The notes under the pieces are model-generated. The model was not told the DNA's origin, did no database searches, and saw only the letters and a program-made list of their open reading frames with translations. This document shows positions 3,776 through 5,022 of a DNA stretch of 5,022 nt, one piece after another. The stretch spans positions 1 to 5,022 of the forward strand of contig JAFGOU010000095.1 in NCBI GenBank assembly GCA_016926315.1, read 5' to 3'. The position numbers and the translations under genes were made by a program. Source of the DNA: Chitinispirillaceae bacterium (GTDB lineage Bacteria; Fibrobacterota; Chitinivibrionia; Chitinivibrionales; Chitinispirillaceae). Position 1 is the first letter of the stretch; each line of letters starts with the position of its first letter.

Positions 3776-5022
3776 TTACCGCATGATGGAAATTCTTTGT
3801 ACCGATTCATTCATGTTGGTGGTAAGGGTGCAGAAATAAACCCCGCACGGGATGGCGCCGCGGCCGTGATTGCCGGGAATCGAAACGGAATAGGAGCCCG
3901 GATTCTGATGTTCGTTCCTGAACGTTACTATAGGTCGACCGGAAAGATCCAGAATGACTAGCGAGACCTGGCCGGCAGTTTCAACCTTGTAATGAACGGT
4001 TCCTGAGCGGTCGATACGAAAAGACCCTTTCCTTGATAGTGCGGAGGGGGTCAAACGGTTCCATCTGACACGTATCGATTCTTCAGGAAATATCTGTGTG
4101 TAAATGTCGTTGTTGTTGTTGCGGAAATCCTTCCAGGTCACAATGGAGCCATCGTTACGGTCTGAAATAATGACCGGATCGGTCTGGCTGCCGTTTGCGG
4201 AAGCGACAGCCATTCCACCGACACCCCCTTTTATCACACCACCGGCGGTGATGCGTTGCAGGTAAATATCGCTTGTCGCAGCCCGATGGTCCACCCATGC
4301 AATATCGGCACCACCCCGGTATAAACGGACGATTCTGGGGTCCACCTGATCTCCGGGCGCGGTACAGATTGAAACGCCGGTCGAAATCCATTCAACACCG
4401 CCGGATGAATTGACCCGTTGTCCGTAAATATCATAGTCGGTGCCATGCTTGTCTTCCCAGACGATAATAGCGCCACCATTTCCATCGGTGACCATGACGG
4501 GGTTCCGTTGATCGCCGGACCTGTTGTTGTTCATGACGAGTCCATCCTTTGCCCATAGTGCCGCGCCAGTGGCGCCGATCCGCTGGGCAAAGATGTTATA
4601 ATCGATAGTGCTTCTTAAATCCTGCCATAGTATGATGGCCCCGCCCGCTCCATCGTCGACCATCTGCGGGTTTGTTTGATCACCTGAAGCGGAGGTAACC
4701 GCCACGCCGTTTGCAGTAAAAAGCGCGGTGCCGGAGGTGTCGAGTCGTTGTACGTAAATGTCATAATCATCGGTACGCTTGTCCTGCCAGGTGATCATGG
4801 CCCAACCCATGATATTCCAGATCACCCGGGGGTTGCGCTGGTCAGCCGTTTGAACGCATAGTGCCGCACCGTCCACACCCCACTGTACCGAGCCATCACT
4901 TTTGATCCTCTGGGCATAAATATCCGCGCCGTCCGCGCCGTTGCGCTTATCTTCCCAGGTGATTATCGCGCCGCCGGCACTGTCGCTCGCGATTGCCAGG
5001 TTTTCCTGGTTAAAGGGGGAGG
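3776..5022 (-). CDS. C-terminal part of a secreted repeat protein with a type IX (Por)-like sorting domain; 5' end beyond the right edge
   Basis: The frame stays open to the right edge, so 414 residues are visible and the start lies outside; the GTG at 4876 is an internal valine, not a start. Visible residues 1-316 are six copies (the last partial) of a 54-56-residue repeat, with core GGAIITWxDxR, then DIYxQR, then GDQxNP. The repeat tryptophans fall at visible residues 22, 78, 132, 188, 242 and 296. This pattern suggests beta-strand blades, perhaps a propeller. The last ~80-98 residues form a different domain: VSLVILDLSGRPIV, then GSYSVSIPGN, then CGVYFCTLTT, ending VQRISIMR. This matches the style of type IX secretion C-terminal domains and the related FlgD-like Ig fold, which guide or anchor proteins outside the cell. 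No catalytic motif is visible. It is convergent with the asparagine-synthetase-like gene and shows no functional link to it. The repeat and C-terminal reading is firm; true type IX sorting needs the machinery genes elsewhere in the genome. Confidence 0.85.
   Translation of the reverse strand, partial: SPFNQENLAIASDSAGGAIITWEDKRNGADGADIYAQRIKSDGSVQWGVDGAALCVQTADQRNPRVIWNIMGWAMITWQDKRTDDYDIYVQRLDTSGTALFTANGVAVTSASGDQTNPQMVDDGAGGAIILWQDLRSTIDYNIFAQRIGATGAALWAKDGLVMNNNRSGDQRNPVMVTDGNGGAIIVWEDKHGTDYDIYGQRVNSSGGVEWISTGVSICTAPGDQVDPRIVRLYRGGADIAWVDHRAATSDIYLQRITAGGVIKGGVGGMAVASANGSQTDPVIISDRNDGSIVTWKDFRNNNNDIYTQIFPEESIRVRWNRLTPSALSRKGSFRIDRSGTVHYKVETAGQVSLVILDLSGRPIVTFRNEHQNPGSYSVSIPGNHGRGAIPCGVYFCTLTTNMNESVQRISIMR
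4073..5020 (-). repeat. Tandem coding repeats of 54-56 residues
   Basis: Six protein-level repeats lie within the secreted protein, each centred on W-x-D-x-R followed by D-I-Y/F-x-Q-R about 8-11 residues later. The repeats differ clearly at DNA level, so they are old and not a recent tandem duplication. The fifth copy is the most divergent (RLYRGGADIAWVDHR), and the sixth stops after DIYTQ, where the C-terminal domain begins. More copies probably lie beyond the right edge. Confidence 0.75.

Noticed and set aside
3545..3961. Plus-strand open frame of 138 codons across the palindromic repeat
   Set aside because: Its first third is a translation of the palindromic repeat and its last third is antisense to the secreted protein's C-terminal domain. 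It has no ribosome binding site or recognisable domain.
3776..4876. The secreted protein starting at the GTG at 4876 as a complete gene
   Set aside because: The frame continues without a stop to the window edge and encodes another full copy of the repeat, so this GTG is internal.

Overview
The window looks like part of a genome from a Gram-negative bacterium of the Fibrobacterota-Chlorobi-Bacteroidota (FCB) kind or a related candidate phylum. The main reason is the gene leaving the right edge. It encodes a repeat-rich secreted protein ending in a domain that resembles a type IX secretion (Por) sorting domain or FlgD-like Ig fold. Base composition is roughly balanced, and a dispersed-type palindromic repeat sits between two genes. 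The phylum is an inference from protein style, not from a marker gene.

Layout, left to right. (1) Positions 1-61, minus strand: the first 20 codons of a gene with a clear Sec signal peptide, running off the left edge. (2) Positions 62-384: non-coding DNA with several small inverted repeats. (3) Positions 385-1503, minus strand: a sensor-regulator with a PAS domain, a coiled coil and a C-terminal LuxR-type helix-turn-helix; its true start may be the internal GTG at 1326. (4) Positions 1504-1631: a divergent regulatory region with a near-perfect sigma-54 promoter (TGGCAC-N5-TTGC), a perfect 7+3+7 dyad and a ribosome binding site. (5) Positions 1632-3464, plus strand: a 610-residue asparagine-synthetase-like protein. 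Its glutaminase-type N-terminal domain lacks the Cys2 nucleophile (Pro2 instead), while its synthetase domain keeps the ATP-pyrophosphatase motif. (6) Positions 3465-3775: a convergent intergenic region with a roughly 120-bp palindromic repeat followed by two more hairpins. (7) Positions 3776-5022, minus strand: the 3' part of the large secreted repeat protein.

How the parts may work together. The PAS-LuxR gene and the asparagine-synthetase-like gene are divergent and share a regulatory region, so a regulator-target link is reasonable but unproven. The sigma-54 site suggests that the amide-forming enzyme is switched on by a separate AAA+ enhancer-binding protein, since the PAS-LuxR protein has no AAA+ domain. 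No peptide precursor, protease or transporter is visible, so the enzyme's substrate cannot be named. The two edge genes encode exported proteins and look unrelated to the central pair. The most interesting part is the nucleophile-less amidotransferase homologue standing alone under a sigma-54 promoter.
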